From contig NZ_MSXW01000002.1 of assembly GCF_001945445.1 (NCBI RefSeq), positions 150,445 through 214,444 on the forward strand: a DNA stretch of 64,000 nt, read 5' to 3'. The DNA comes from Pseudomonas sp. PA27(2017). GTDB lineage: Bacteria > Pseudomonadota > Gammaproteobacteria > Pseudomonadales > Pseudomonadaceae. The notes under the pieces are model-generated. The model searched no databases. It was not told the origin of the DNA and saw only the letters and a list, made by a program, of their open reading frames with translations. The translations under genes were made by a program, and so were the position numbers. Positions 34,305 through 44,772 of the stretch are shown here, piece by piece; the first letter of the stretch is position 1; each line of letters opens with the position of its first letter.

Positions 34305-35621
34305 ATGAACAAGTCCACCCTGGCATTGGCCGTCGCCCTGGCCGCTCTGGCCACCGAAGCGAGCGCCGCTGGCTTCATCGAAGACAGCAAGGCCAGCATC
34401 GGCCTGCGCAATTTCTACTACGACCTCAACACCAAGAACACCGCCAACAACAATGGCGAGGCGCAGGAGTGGGGGCAGGGTTTCATTTTCAACTACGCCT
34501 CCGGGTTCACCCAGGGCACCGTCGGCTTTGGCGTTGATGCCATCGGCCTGCTCGGCGTGAAACTCGATTCCGGTGGCCGGGCTGGCAAGGCCGGCCGTGA
34601 TCGCACTCCAGGCCAGCTGTTCCCGCTCGATAGCGACGGCAGCGCGGTGGACGACTACAGCAAGGCCGGCGTGACCGCCAAACTGCGGCTGTCCAAGACC
34701 GAGGCGCGTATCGGCACGCTGCAGCCCAAGCTGCCGGTGGTGACCTTCAACGATGGTCGTCTGCTGCCGCAGACCTTCGAAGGCGGGCAGGTGACCTCCA
34801 GCGAGATCGACGGCCTGACCCTGACCGCCGGCCAATTGGAAAGCACCAAGACCCGCAGCTCCACCGACGACATCGGCCTGCGTATCGCTGGCGCCTCAGG
34901 CGAGGCCGACACCAACAAGTTCTATTTCGCCGGCGGCGACTGGAAAGCCACCAAGGACCTGACGCTGCAGTACTACTACGGCAATCTGGAGGATTTCTAC
35001 AAACAGCACTTCCTCGGCCTGGTACACAACTGGGCCATCGGGCCGGGTTCGCTGAAGAGCGACCTGCGTTACTTCGACAGCAATTCCGATGGCAAGAACG
35101 GCAGCGCAGCGGGGCGCGCCCAGGGTTACACCAGCACCGGCTACTACGGCAACGGCGTGACCGCCGGCGAGGTGGACAATCAGACCTGGAGCGCCTTGTT
35201 CACCTACACCCTGGGCGGCCATTCCGCCGGCCTGGGTTACCAGCAGGTCGAAGGTGACAGCGCCTTCCCGTTCCTCAACCAGGGTGGCGGCTCGTCGTCC
35301 TACCTGATCACCGATCGGCAGATCGGCAAGTTCGCCAGTGCCGGAGAGCGCACCTGGGTGGCCGAATACGCCTACGACTTCGCCAAGCTGGGCGTGCCGG
35401 GCCTGAAGGCCAGCGTCGCCTATCTCAAGGGTGACAACGTCGATTCCGTCAGCGGTGACCTCAAAGAGTGGGAGCGTGACCTGCGCCTGGATTACACCCT
35501 GCTCGACGGGCCACTCAAGGGCCTGGGCGTGTCCTGGCGTAATGCGACCCAGCGCGGCAACGTCGCCACCGATGCCGACGAGAATCGTCTGATTCTAAGC
35601 TACACCCTGACGCTGCTGTAA
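34305..35621 (+). CDS. OprD-family outer-membrane porin
   Basis: 438 residues: signal peptide MNKSTLALAVALAALATEAS-A, then GFIEDSKASIGLRNFYYDLN, the standard OprD-family start. EWGQGFIFNYASGFTQGTVGFGVDA, LRLSKTEARIGTLQP, NKFYFAGGDWKATKDLTLQY and RDLRLDYTLLDGPLKGLGVS follow, with a C-terminal strand ENRLILSYTLTLL. These 18-stranded barrels give substrate-specific uptake. Placed at the head of the plus-strand arm and before an SsuABC-like importer, it is the likely entry route for the organosulfur substrate. Confidence 0.92.
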   Translation: MNKSTLALAVALAALATEASAAGFIEDSKASIGLRNFYYDLNTKNTANNNGEAQEWGQGFIFNYASGFTQGTVGFGVDAIGLLGVKLDSGGRAGKAGRDRTPGQLFPLDSDGSAVDDYSKAGVTAKLRLSKTEARIGTLQPKLPVVTFNDGRLLPQTFEGGQVTSSEIDGLTLTAGQLESTKTRSSTDDIGLRIAGASGEADTNKFYFAGGDWKATKDLTLQYYYGNLEDFYKQHFLGLVHNWAIGPGSLKSDLRYFDSNSDGKNGSAAGRAQGYTSTGYYGNGVTAGEVDNQTWSALFTYTLGGHSAGLGYQQVEGDSAFPFLNQGGGSSSYLITDRQIGKFASAGERTWVAEYAYDFAKLGVPGLKASVAYLKGDNVDSVSGDLKEWERDLRLDYTLLDGPLKGLGVSWRNATQRGNVATDADENRLILSYTLTLL

Positions 35622-35689
35622 GCCGCCCGTAATCGCCATGAGCTGGCGGGCGGTATTGGTCCGCCAGCATCGTTCACAAGGACAAGATC

Positions 35690-36682
35690 ATGAAAAAAAC
35701 CGCTTTGCGTGTCGGGCTCGCCGCCCTGTTCGCTGCCTGGCTGCCCATCGCCGCCTACGCCGCGCCGCCCAGGGAAGTACGCCTGGACTACGCCTATTAC
35801 GCGCCCACCAGCCTGGTGCTCAAGCAGCAAGGCTTGCTGGAAAAAGCGCTCGAGCCCCAGGGCATCAGCGTCAAATGGGTCTTCAGCCAGGGCAGCAACC
35901 GCTCGCTGGAATACCTCAATGGCGGTAGCACCGATTTCGCCTCGACCGCCGGCCTGGCCGCGGTGCTGAGCCGTGCCAATGGCGCGCCGATCAAGACCGT
36001 CTACGTGGCCAGCCGCCCGGAATGGACGGCGCTGGTGGTACCCAAGGATTCGCCGATCCAGACCGTGGCTGACCTCAAGGGCAAGAAGGTGGCGGCCACC
36101 AAGGGCACCGATCCCTTCCTATTCCTGCTGCAGAGCCTGCAGAAAGCCGGGCTGAACAAGAACGACGTGGAGATCGTCCACCTGCAGCACCCCGATGGCC
36201 GCGTGGCCCTGGAGCGTGGCGACGTGCAGGCCTGGGCCGGGCTTGACCCGCTGATGGCGTCGAGCGAGTTGCAGGCCGGTTCGCGCCTGCTGTATCGCAA
36301 TCGCGATTTCAACAGTTACAGCGTGCTCAGCGTGACCGAAACCTTCGCCAAGCAGCAGCCAGCGTTGATCGAGCAGGTCATCGCCGCCTATGAGCAGGCC
36401 CGCCAGTGGGCCATTGCCAACCCGGATGCCTTGGCCCAGTTGCTCGCCGAGGAAGCCAAGCTGCCGCTGGAAGTCGCCAAGCTGCAGCTGTCGCGTACCG
36501 ACTTCAGCAACTCGCAGCCAGGCGCCGAACACATCAACGCACTGAAGGCGGCGGCGCCGATCCTGCTCGAAGAGGGGCTGGTGCGCCCGGGTACCGACGT
36601 CGCCGGGGTGGTCGATCAACTGATCACGCCGCAACTGGCGGCCAAAGTGATCGCTCGCTCCGTGGCCAAGGCAGGTAACTGA
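35690..36682 (+). CDS. Aliphatic sulfonate/sulfate-ester ABC transporter substrate-binding protein
   Basis: 330 residues: signal peptide MKKTALRVGLAALFAAWLPI-AAYA, then VRLDYAYYAPTSLVLKQQGL and KWVFSQGSNRSLEYLNGGST. VYVASRPEWTALVVPKDSPI, LKGKKVAATKGTDPFLFLLQ and GDVQAWAGLDPLMASSE follow. It is SsuA/AtsR-like but only moderately similar to the binding protein on the other arm. Its stop overlaps the ATG of the permease (TGATG), so the three ABC genes form one coupled unit. Confidence 0.9.
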   Translation: MKKTALRVGLAALFAAWLPIAAYAAPPREVRLDYAYYAPTSLVLKQQGLLEKALEPQGISVKWVFSQGSNRSLEYLNGGSTDFASTAGLAAVLSRANGAPIKTVYVASRPEWTALVVPKDSPIQTVADLKGKKVAATKGTDPFLFLLQSLQKAGLNKNDVEIVHLQHPDGRVALERGDVQAWAGLDPLMASSELQAGSRLLYRNRDFNSYSVLSVTETFAKQQPALIEQVIAAYEQARQWAIANPDALAQLLAEEAKLPLEVAKLQLSRTDFSNSQPGAEHINALKAAAPILLEEGLVRPGTDVAGVVDQLITPQLAAKVIARSVAKAGN

Positions 36683-37506
36683 TGATGAGGGCGCTAGGGC
36701 TCGTCATCAGCCGCGGCCTGCCCACCTCTCGGCCCAGGCTGAACGACCTGCGTGGCTGGGTGGTGCCGCTGCTGTTGCTGGCGCTGCTGGAAACCCTGGT
36801 GCGCACCGGCGTGCTGCCGAGCCACCAGATGCCGGCGCCCAGTCAAGTGGCCCAAACCCTCTACCTCTTGGCGCAAAGCGGCGAGTTGTGGCGTCATCTC
36901 AGTGCCAGCCTGTTGCGGGTCGGGGCCGGCTTCGTGATCGGCGCCGCGCTGGCCATCGTCATCGGCACCTGGGTCGGGCTGAGCCGGCGCGCCGAGGCGT
37001 ATCTGGAGCCGACCTTCCAGGCGCTGCGGGCGATTCCCAGCCTGGCCTGGGTGCCGTTGTTGCTGCTCTGGCTGGGCATCGACGAAACGCCGAAGATCGT
37101 ACTGATCGCCCTGGGCGCATTCTTTCCGGTGTACCTGGCGCTGCTGGCCGGTATCCGCAACATCGATCGCAAGTTGGTGGAAGTGGGACAGCTCTACGGC
37201 CTGCCGCCACTGACCCTGGTGCGCCGAATTCTCTTGCCGGCTGCGCTGCCAAGCCTGTTCACCGGTCTGCGTGGCGCGCTGAGCCTGAGCTGGATGTTCC
37301 TGGTCGCCGCCGAACTGATCGCCGCTACTCGTGGCCTCGGTTATCTGCTCAGCGATGGTCGGGAAACCTCGCGCCCGGATCTGGTGATCGCCGCCATTCT
37401 GCTGCTGGCGCTGCTCGGCAAACTCAGCGACAGCCTGCTCAAAGCCTGGGAAAACCGGGCCCTGCGCTGGCGTGACAGCTATCAGGGTGGGGAGGGTGGA
37501 GCATGA
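36682..37506 (+). CDS. Sulfonate-type ABC transporter permease (SsuC/AtsB-like)
   Basis: 274 residues with about six helices: WVVPLLLLALLETLVRTGVL, LLRVGAGFVIGAALAIVIG, IPSLAWVPLLLLWLGIDE, IVLIALGAFFPVYLALLAG and a C-terminal LVIAAILLLALLGKL. The EAA motif region VEVGQLYGLPPLTLVRRILL-PAALP couples to the ATPase. ATG 36682 overlaps the upstream stop; the downstream ATPase gene begins four bases before this gene ends. Confidence 0.93.
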   Translation: MMRALGLVISRGLPTSRPRLNDLRGWVVPLLLLALLETLVRTGVLPSHQMPAPSQVAQTLYLLAQSGELWRHLSASLLRVGAGFVIGAALAIVIGTWVGLSRRAEAYLEPTFQALRAIPSLAWVPLLLLWLGIDETPKIVLIALGAFFPVYLALLAGIRNIDRKLVEVGQLYGLPPLTLVRRILLPAALPSLFTGLRGALSLSWMFLVAAELIAATRGLGYLLSDGRETSRPDLVIAAILLLALLGKLSDSLLKAWENRALRWRDSYQGGEGGA

Positions 37507-38234
37507 ATACGCTTTTGCAATTACAGAATATTCATAAGGCTTTCGCCGATGTGCGGGTGCTCGAAGACGTCAGCCTGAGCCTCGCTCCCGGCGAAGTGGT
37601 CAGCCTGCTCGGCCCCAGTGGCTGCGGCAAGAGCACCTTGCTGCGCATCGCCGCGGGGCTGGATCGTGAATACCAGGGCGATTTGCAACTCGGCGCACAC
37701 CTGCCGCGCGGGCGCGGCAATGGCATCGGTGTGGTGTTCCAGGAGCCGCGGCTGATGCCCTGGTTGAGCGTGGCCCAGAACGTCGGCTTTGCCGATGGCT
37801 GGATCGCCGAGGACAAATGGGTACAACAGCTACTGCGTGACGTCGGCCTGCAGGGGCGCGGTGACGCCTTGCCCAAGCAGTTGTCCGGCGGCCAGGCGCA
37901 GCGCGTGGCGATTGCCCGGGCGCTGTACGGCAAACCCCAGGTGCTGCTGCTCGATGAGCCGTTCAGCGCGGTGGATGCCTTCACGCGGATGAAATTGCAG
38001 GACCTGGTGGCCGAACTGGCTGCCCGCTACGGGATTGCCGTGCTGCTGGTCACCCATGACCTGGACGAGGCGTTCTACCTGAGCGATCGCGTGCTGATTC
38101 TCGGCGGTGCGCCCAGCCGTTTGCAGCGTGAGCTGGCGGTGCAGTTGCCGCGTCCCCGTGATCGACGTTCGCCGCAGCTGGGACAGTTGCGCGGCGAGGC
38201 GTTGACGGAGCTGTACCAATCCCATGCGCTATAG
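37503..38234 (+). CDS. Sulfonate-type ABC transporter ATP-binding protein (SsuB/AtsC-like)
   Basis: 243 residues. Walker A GPSGCGKST, Q-loop GVVFQEPRLMPWLSVAQNVG, signature LSGGQAQR, Walker B VLLLDEPFSAVDAFTR and H-loop VLLVTHDLDEAFYLSDR are all intact. It energises the importer formed with the preceding permease and one or both binding proteins of the locus. It ends the plus-strand arm; a REP-like hairpin lies 14 bases downstream. Confidence 0.94.
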   Translation: MNTLLQLQNIHKAFADVRVLEDVSLSLAPGEVVSLLGPSGCGKSTLLRIAAGLDREYQGDLQLGAHLPRGRGNGIGVVFQEPRLMPWLSVAQNVGFADGWIAEDKWVQQLLRDVGLQGRGDALPKQLSGGQAQRVAIARALYGKPQVLLLDEPFSAVDAFTRMKLQDLVAELAARYGIAVLLVTHDLDEAFYLSDRVLILGGAPSRLQRELAVQLPRPRDRRSPQLGQLRGEALTELYQSHAL

Positions 38235-38247
38235 CAGCGCAGTATCT

Positions 38248-38298
38248 GTGGGGAGCGGGCCATGCCCGCGAAAAATCACGGGCATGGCCCGTTCCCAC
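38248..38298. repeat. REP-like inverted repeat
   Basis: GTGGGGAGCGGGCCATGCCCG and CGGGCATGGCCCGTTCCCAC face each other around a CGAAAAATCA loop, with two or three mismatches. It belongs to the same family as the longer palindrome at 41743-41820 and probably forms the transcript end of the ABC operon. Confidence 0.8.
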
Positions 38299-38417
38299 CG
38301 GTAAAACAACAATCTCTAATAGCTCGTGTGCATGCCCAGAAAGATCATGAGCAGGTGCTTATGGCCGTGTTGCAGCCAAAGGAAATAAAACCCGGCATGC
38401 AGACCCTGAGCAGGCTC

Positions 38418-38447
38418 CAAGCGCCCGCCGTTGCAGGCGGGCGCTTG
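38418..38447. repeat. Perfect GC-rich stem-loop between convergent genes
   Basis: CAAGCGCCCGCC-GTTGCA-GGCGGGCGCTTG, with 12-base perfect arms, lies four bases beyond the sulfurtransferase stop. No T-tract follows on either strand, so it may act as a terminator helper or RNA stabiliser. Confidence 0.65.
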
Positions 38448-38451
38448 GGCA

Positions 38452-39303
38452 TCACACCACGCCAGTGGCCTTCGGCGTATCGGTGCGGCTGCCCCATTCG
38501 GTCCAGGAGCCATCGTACAAGGCGCCTTCCGGCAGCCCGGCGACTTCCAGGCCCAGCAGCAGTACCGCTGCGGTTACGCCGCTGCCGCAACTGGTGATCA
38601 CCGTCTTCTTGCTATCTACACCCGCCTCGGCAAACAGCGCCTGCAGGGCCTGGGGCGGTTGCAGGGTTTGATCGCTGCGCAGCAGGCGGCTGTAGGGCAG
38701 GTTGTGGCTGCCTGGGATGTGTCCGCTGGCCACACCCGGACGCGCTTCGGCGGTGCTGCCGTCGAAGCGATTGGCGGCGCGGGCGTCGAGAATCAGCGTA
38801 TCGTCACGCTCGATTGCCTCCAGCACGTCACCGAGGCCGCGCACCTTGCGGGCGTGCACATTGACCTGAAAACTGCGCTCGCTGGCGGCTGTCGGTTCGC
38901 CGCTTTCGGTGGCGCGCTGCTCGGTCAGCCATTTGGGCAAACCGCCATCGAGCACCGCGACCTTCTGGTGGCCGAAGTAACGAAACAGCCACCAGGCGCG
39001 GGCGGCGGAAAACAGCCCCTTCTGGTCGTAGACCACCACGCGGGTATCGTTGCCCACGCCTTCGGCGCCGATCAGTCGCGCGAAGCGGCCCTGGGACGGT
39101 ACGGTGTGGGGCAGCGGGGTATCGGGGTCAGAGAAGGCGTCGATATCGAAGAAGCGGGCGCCGGGAATATGCGCCTTCAAGTACTCGGCGCGGCCATTCT
39201 TCGCTTCGTTGGGCAGGTAGGTGCTGGCGTCGAACAGCAGCACGTCCGCAGCATTGCCTTCATTGGCCAGCCAGTCGGTGGTTACCAGGGGTCCAAACGT
39301 CAT
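38452..39303 (-). CDS. sseA: Thiosulfate/3-mercaptopyruvate sulfurtransferase (two rhodanese domains)
   Basis: 283 residues with two rhodanese domains. The first (residues 8-125) is structural, with DASTYLPNEAKNGRAEYLKA-HIPGARFFDID and VVVYDQKGLFSAARAWWLFR. The second (150-280) is catalytic, with the active-site cysteine in SCGSGVTAAVLLLGLEVAG. The CGSGVTA loop matches mercaptopyruvate sulfurtransferases. It transfers sulfur from a thiol donor and lies next to the organosulfur locus, though on its own transcription unit, so it may help use released sulfur; that part is inference. Confidence 0.92.
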   Translation of the reverse strand: MTFGPLVTTDWLANEGNAADVLLFDASTYLPNEAKNGRAEYLKAHIPGARFFDIDAFSDPDTPLPHTVPSQGRFARLIGAEGVGNDTRVVVYDQKGLFSAARAWWLFRYFGHQKVAVLDGGLPKWLTEQRATESGEPTAASERSFQVNVHARKVRGLGDVLEAIERDDTLILDARAANRFDGSTAEARPGVASGHIPGSHNLPYSRLLRSDQTLQPPQALQALFAEAGVDSKKTVITSCGSGVTAAVLLLGLEVAGLPEGALYDGSWTEWGSRTDTPKATGVV

Positions 39304-39413
39304 CCTTCTTCTCCTTTCGCAGCGTTGGCGTTCATCCTGCCAGCTTGAAGCGGGCGGCGCAGCCCCTGGCGCCCGCCTGTAGCAGACCGATTGTGCCTAT
39401 GCATAGAACGCGA

Positions 39414-39692
39414 TCAATCGCGAAAGAACACCTGCACCAGGTGATAGCCGAACTGGCTCTTGATCGGCCCATGCACTTCGCGCAGCGGTTTCTTGAAGAT
39501 CACCTGATCGATCACGCGCACCATCTGCCCGGGCCGGACTTCGCCCAGGTCGCCGCCTTTCTTGCCGGATGGGCAGGTCGAGTGCTTGCGCGCCAGTACA
39601 TCGAACGCCTCGCCGCCTGCGATGCGCTTCTTCAGAGCAGCGGCTTCCGCTTCGGTCTTGACCAGGATGTGGCGGGCCATTGCCTTTGCCAT
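39414..39692 (-). CDS. ppiC: Parvulin-type peptidyl-prolyl cis-trans isomerase
   Basis: 92 residues forming a single PpiC/rotamase domain: ARHILVKTEAEAAALKKRIA, GGEAFDVLARKHSTCPSGKK-GGDLG, VIDQVIFKKPLREVHGPIKS, QFGYHLVQVF. No signal peptide, so cytosolic. Small size and the CPSGKKGGDLG motif fit PpiC (Par10). ATG 39692 gives the usual MAKAMARHILV start. Confidence 0.93.
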   Translation of the reverse strand: MAKAMARHILVKTEAEAAALKKRIAGGEAFDVLARKHSTCPSGKKGGDLGEVRPGQMVRVIDQVIFKKPLREVHGPIKSQFGYHLVQVFFRD

Positions 39693-39835
39693 GACGGGTT
39701 CCTCAATTATTGGGCGCGTATTGTGCCAGTATTCGCGGCGCCAGCTAAATGGCGCCATTTACGTGGCCTGTATGGGCCGTTGTCTTTAATGAATCTTGGC
39801 TAACGTAATAGCTTCAGTCGACGGGAACGCTGCTC

Positions 39836-41039
39836 ATGGATCTGCACGCAATGCTGAAAATCCTCTCCAGCCAGGACGGCTCTGACCTGTACCTGTCGAC
39901 GGGTGCGCCGCCCTGCGCCAAGTTCAACGGCGTACTCAAGGCGCTGAGTAGCGAACCGTTGAAGGCCGGGGCGGTGGCGGAAATCGCTGATGCGGTGATG
40001 GATAGCGCCCAGCGCGAGGAATTCGAGCGCGAGCTGGAAATGAACCTGGCGATCTCGCTCAATGGCGTCGGTCGTGTTCGCATCAATATCTTCAAGCAGC
40101 GCAACGAGGTGTCCATCGTCGCGCGCAACATCAAGCTCGACATTCCCCGCTTCGAGGACCTGAAACTGCCCGAAGTGCTGCTCAAGACGCTGATGGAGAA
40201 ACGCGGCCTGGTGCTGTTCGTCGGCGGTACCGGCTCGGGCAAGTTGACGTCGCTGGCTGCACTGATCGACTACCGCAATCGCAACAGCGGCGGCCACATC
40301 ATCACCATCGAGGATCCGGTGGAATACGTGCACCGGCACAAAAAATCGATCATCAACCAGCGCGAGGTCGGCGTGGACACCCGCAGCTTCCACGCCGCAC
40401 TGAAGAACACCCTGCGCCAGGCACCAGACGTGATTCTGATCGGCGAGATCCGCGACCGGAAACCATGGAACACGCTCTGGCCTTCGCCGACACCGGGCAT
40501 CTGGCGATTTCCACCTGCACGCCAACAACGCCAACCAGGCGCTGGACCGCATCATCAACTTCTTCCCCGAAGACCGCCGCCCGCAACTGCTCAACGACCT
40601 GGGCAACAACCTCAAGGCGTTCGTTTCCCAGCGCCTGGTCAAGACGGTCGATGGCAAGCGCCGCGCCGCAGTCGAGGTGCTGCTGGGCACGCCGACCATC
40701 CGTGACCTGATCAAGCGCAACGAGTTTTCCGAGATCAAGGAGATCATGGAAAAGTCGAAAAACCTTGGCATGCAGACCTTCGACCAGGCGCTGATCGACC
40801 TGGTCAACGAAGGCGCCATCGACGAGGAAGAGGCGGTGAAGAATGCCGACTCGGCCAACAACGTGTGCCTCAAGCTCAAGCTGTATCGCGAGAACACCGC
40901 CGTCGCGGAGCCTGCTGCTCCCAAGGTTGAGGCGCGCCCGGCCAAATCTGCCGAGCCGGCGGATTGGGGGCTGGAGCTGAAGCTGGAAGACATCGAGGAC
41001 GACACGCCACCCGAGGACCCGGGCCGCCACGGCATCTGA
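39836..41039 (+). pseudogene. PilU-like type IV pilus retraction ATPase, broken by two single-base deletions
   Basis: Across three frames the sequence spells a complete PilT/PilU ATPase: MDLHAMLKILSSQDGSDLYL ... HIITIEDPVEYVHRHKK ... DVILIGEIRDR, then MEHALAFADTGHLAIST, then HANNANQALDRIINFFPE and VLLGTPTIRDLIKRNEFSEI to a 1,204-base end. One G is missing near 40458 (CCGG for CCGGG) and one C near 40514 (ACCT for ACCCT). The total is two bases short of 402 codons. In addition the Walker A reads GGTGSGKL, where Ser or Thr is required, and NNVCLKLKL has Cys for the usual Arg. The deletions alone could be assembly errors in short runs, but the Walker A change supports genuine decay. A PilT partner is not adjacent, so this may be a dispensable paralogue. 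Confidence 0.85.
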
Positions 41040-41085
41040 GCCGAAGGTGCACTGCGGCGCTGCATGCGGCTCCTCAGCTCAGTGC

Positions 41086-41610
41086 TCAGTGCTCAGTCGT
41101 GTTCGGGCTCTCGTGGGCTTCGATGATGGTCAGCAGCTCTGTCAGGGTACTTTGTAGATAACGGCCGGCGCGGTAGTCAGCTTTCACCGCTTCGCCGCCT
41201 TCAACTACTGCTTGCGGCTGCTCGACGAAACGGCCGATCGACTCGAGCTTGTCGTCGAGTACCAGCACCAGCGGAATCGAGATGCGCTCAAGATTCAACG
41301 GCGTTTTCAACGCGTGCTCGGCGCGGGCCTTGGAGATGATGGCCAGGCTCACCTTGGGCTGCAGACGCTGCAGGTGATCCATCGCTGCCAGATTCAGCTG
41401 GCAGTCCGGGCACCACATTTCCCCGGCAGCCAACAGGTAGTAACGGCCCTGTATCGCGGCCAACCGTCGATGCATGTCGGCGCTCAGGGCGTCGGCCCGG
41501 AGGAGCAGGGCCTGAGCGGTTCGTACTGTCTCGATTTCGGCAGGCAGCCCGCGGCTGGCGAAGGCCTCGAAACGCTCGCCGATGGCGATAAGGTCCTGAT
41601 AACTGGGCAT
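41086..41610 (-). CDS. Thioredoxin-like protein with WCPDC motif
   Basis: 174 residues, cytosolic. An N-terminal helical segment (MPSYQDLIAIGERFEAFASR) precedes a thioredoxin fold with the redox motif GEMWCPDCQLNLAAMDHLQR (Cys pair about residues 66 and 69). FVEQPQAVVEGGEAVKADYR and a C-terminal helix follow. It belongs to a family of putative thiol-disulfide proteins with an N-terminal extension; the partner is unknown. ATG 41610 follows GGAGCCCC. The upstream part of the frame is not coding. Confidence 0.82.
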   Translation of the reverse strand: MPSYQDLIAIGERFEAFASRGLPAEIETVRTAQALLLRADALSADMHRRLAAIQGRYYLLAAGEMWCPDCQLNLAAMDHLQRLQPKVSLAIISKARAEHALKTPLNLERISIPLVLVLDDKLESIGRFVEQPQAVVEGGEAVKADYRAGRYLQSTLTELLTIIEAHESPNTTEH

Positions 41611-41742
41611 GAGGGGCTCCTGTGAGACGGTGCTGCATTCCAGCAGCAAAGCCTGAATGCGGCAACCGACTTAGAATCTGTCACGATCCTTGTGCGCCTG
41701 AAGCGGCAACAACAAGGCAGCAGCGGACATCGATGCAGTACC

Positions 41743-41820
41743 TGTGGGAACGGGCGGGGACGCCTAGTCCATGCCCGCGAAATCACGGGCATGGACTAGG
41801 CGTCCCCGCCCGTTCCCACA
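41743..41820. repeat. Perfect 35-base palindrome, extended REP element
   Basis: TGTGGGAACGGGCGGGGACG-CCTAGTCCATGCCCG (41743-41777) is repeated without a mismatch in inverse orientation (41786-41820) around the loop CGAAATCA. The ends and the CATGCCCGCGAAATCACGGG core match the REP-like repeat at 38248, but an extra GGGGACGCCTAGTC segment extends both arms symmetrically. It lies between the divergent-facing ends of two minus-strand genes. 41611-41911 has nothing else. Confidence 0.9.
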
Positions 41821-41911
41821 AGTGGCTGTCGGCCGTCCATTTTCGCCACTTACCTGCCAAAATCAGCGAACCTGGGCTGAAAGACTATCAGCAGATTCTT
41901 AAAGGTGGTCC

Positions 41912-42637
41912 TTAGCGGTCCGGCACGTAGCGTTCGATGATGCGCTGCAGGCTGCCGTCGGCGCGCATGCCTTCGAGGGCGTCGTGGACCGATTGGACCA
42001 GGTGCGGGTCGCATTGCAGCGAGCAGGCGATGTACATGTCCAGCGGCGCCAGCAGCGCACTCATCGCCAGCGCCGGGCCGCTGTCCCACTGGTGGCGGCC
42101 TTCCAGTTCGGTGGTGAACCAGGCATCCACGCGTCCGCGCCTGACCAGCTGCATCGGCCGGTCGCCCAGTTTCAAGGGATAGAGCTGGTCGCTGGTGAAG
42201 CCGGCGCGTCTGAGAATTTCTTCCTGCGCCGAGCCCAGACCGACAGCCACCAGGCGATAACGCTGGCGCGCTTCTTCCAGGCTGGAAACCGGATTGCCGA
42301 GGGTGAAGAAGGCGCGATAGAGCGGTTGGATATTGGCGACCCAGGTAAAGTGCTCTTCACGTTCCAGGGTGCGCGAGAGTGGCACGATCATCACGTCACG
42401 CGCCTCCTGGGTACGCTTCTGGGCGCGCGGCCAGGGGGCATTCTCAACCACGGCGCGATAGCCCGCTCGTTGCAACGCCATGATGGCGATGTCACCGGTG
42501 ATGCCATTGCCGTCGTCACCGTGCAGTGCCAATGGCGCGGCATCCGGCATGTACAACTGGATAGCGCGTGGCTCGGCAGCTAGCGAGTAGGGCAGCAGCA
42601 ATGACAGAAGGCATGCAAGAAGGCGCAACGCGAGCAT
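41912..42637 (-). CDS. Periplasmic amino-acid-type binding protein (PBPb/SBP_bac_3 family)
   Basis: 241 residues: signal peptide MLALRLLACLLSLLLPYSLA-A, then IQLYMPDAAPLALHGDDGNG-ITGDIAIMALQRAGYR, typical of type 2 periplasmic binding folds related to SBP_bac_3. WPRAQKRTQEARDVMIVPLS, RTLEREEHFTWVANIQPLYR and a C-terminal helix DALEGMRADGSLQRIIERY follow. Two cysteines (IACSLQCDP) may form a disulfide. No permease gene is near. It resembles orphan solute-binding proteins of Pseudomonas that may serve as sensors; the ligand is unknown. Confidence 0.85.
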   Translation of the reverse strand: MLALRLLACLLSLLLPYSLAAEPRAIQLYMPDAAPLALHGDDGNGITGDIAIMALQRAGYRAVVENAPWPRAQKRTQEARDVMIVPLSRTLEREEHFTWVANIQPLYRAFFTLGNPVSSLEEARQRYRLVAVGLGSAQEEILRRAGFTSDQLYPLKLGDRPMQLVRRGRVDAWFTTELEGRHQWDSGPALAMSALLAPLDMYIACSLQCDPHLVQSVHDALEGMRADGSLQRIIERYVPDR

Positions 42638-42770
42638 TCCTTGAGGGGATGTCGCGAGTATAGGAGCTGTCGCGCAGGATATCTGTGAACCGTTGGCAGG
42701 GTGGCAGGGAAGCGCTTCATGTTTCAGCCACCGACAAGGTGATCCCCCGGCATGCGCCGGGGGGCGGTCG

Positions 42771-44726
<1,956 letters not shown>

Positions 44727-44772
44727 GGGGTTACCTCTTGGTTCTTGTCGTTTTGAGCTGCAGTCTAGCGCG

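Noticed and set aside
40458..40515. Programmed frameshifting in the pilU-like gene
   Set aside because: Two separate -1 losses 56 bases apart, no slippery heptamer with stem-loop, and a damaged P-loop fit decay or sequencing error better.
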